A stretch of 64,000 bases of DNA. Origin: Hofstenia miamia (taxonomy: Eukaryota > Xenacoelomorpha > Acoela). The notes under the pieces are model-generated. The model was not told the origin of the DNA. It searched no databases and saw nothing but the letters and a program-made list of their open reading frames with translations. The stretch covers positions 2,511,523 to 2,575,522 of the forward strand of contig SCFE01000005.1 of assembly GCA_004352715.1 (NCBI GenBank). The letters are read 5' to 3'. The first letter of the stretch is position 1. Every line of letters begins with the position of its first letter. Below are positions 63,331 through 64,000 of this stretch, piece by piece. A program made the translations under genes and the position numbers.

Positions 63331-64000
63331 GTTTTTATTCTTTGATGCATAATTTTATTTTGTTTTTGAAATTTAATTCAGTGCTATATAATTAACATGC
63401 TTCGCTTTTACCATTTTCGCGCTATATTTGTTTACCAAATAATATATAAAAAGTGTCCCCAATATTCACATTTCCAATGCTTCGATCACATGTTTAACTA
63501 TTCATGTCCTATAAATATTGAAGGGAGGGGAAGGATGGGTGGTATTAAATTGCTCAAAATTTGAATGATATTGGGTCCCGGCGAGTTAACTTTTAGGTTC
63601 GCGGCGAGTGAATTCGCATCGAATAACAATTTGATTTAGATTTATTTTCTCGTTAGGCTAAATTGTATATAACTTTACTACATGTTGAACAACCCTATAT
63701 AAATGTACGAAAGAAATACAAGTTAAGAAAAATAACACAATTTCGATTGAAGAAAAAAAGATACCATTCAAACTAATATCGAGTTGGTTTCGAATACTCT
63801 AAATGTTGAGTTGTTTTCTGATCTCGAATCAAGGTCGAGTAGTCGAACACGTTAGTATATATTTGATATAAAATACCAAAATCTGTTGACAACTTTCAAA
63901 TATTGAGGTGTAAACTTGTCTTTTCCGGTCCATCTTGTATTCTGCATTCTATATCACACCTAAAAGTTTTTGTAACCCTTCCAGAATATTTGAACCTATT

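Noticed and set aside
1-64000. tRNA, rRNA, CRISPR, operon or prophage features
   Set aside because: I looked for cloverleaf-like GC-rich segments and regular spaced repeats and found none; the window is animal nuclear DNA.

Overview
The window is a piece of an AT-rich animal (metazoan) nuclear genome. There are no bacterial features. Coding sequence is confined to short exons with GT/AG borders, separated by introns of up to about 17 kb, and the rest is non-coding DNA full of decayed DNA transposons, short inverted-repeat elements (MITEs), LINE fragments and AT microsatellites. The lineage cannot be fixed from the sequence; an invertebrate is likely. Three runs of N (3205-3759, 5114-5270, 41136-41591) and a single N at 34391 mark assembly gaps.

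Two host genes are supported, both on the plus strand. The first is an UNC5-type netrin receptor. Five exons (27817-28011, 35743-35862, 39161-39436, 42185-42352, 59620-59832) encode, in order, the two halves of Ig domain 1, Ig domain 2, and two thrombospondin type-1 repeats. Every junction is phase 1, so the exons join into one 972-nt open frame. The signal-peptide exon and the transmembrane, ZU5, UPA and death-domain exons are not seen. The second is a C3HC4 RING-finger protein of CHFR type (62194-62406 and 63124-63330), whose RING is split by a 717-bp intron.

Region by region: 1-2150 holds nothing recognised. 2370-7602 is a nest of elements: a LINE reverse-transcriptase fragment is cut by a hAT-type element (2487-5328, 8-bp target duplication), which itself contains an internally deleted mariner/IS630-type element (from 4666). 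Next to it lies a decayed piggyBac element ending at a TTAA at 7599-7602. 7603-27816 is non-coding, with several MITEs. The UNC5 introns hold a Tc1-like element with an 880-bp internal duplication (33480-35565), a more complete Tc1-like element with clear inverted repeats (42685-43965), five or more MITEs (hAT type and piggyBac type), a LINE fragment near 48.2 kb and a piggyBac C-terminal fragment near 53.4 kb. 59833-62157 lacks genes, and the RING exons close the window.

No new molecular system is evident. The points of most interest are the exon-phase logic of the receptor, the RING gene lying where the rest of the receptor gene is expected, the layered transposon insertions, and several transposases that have each lost a key catalytic residue or the catalytic core.
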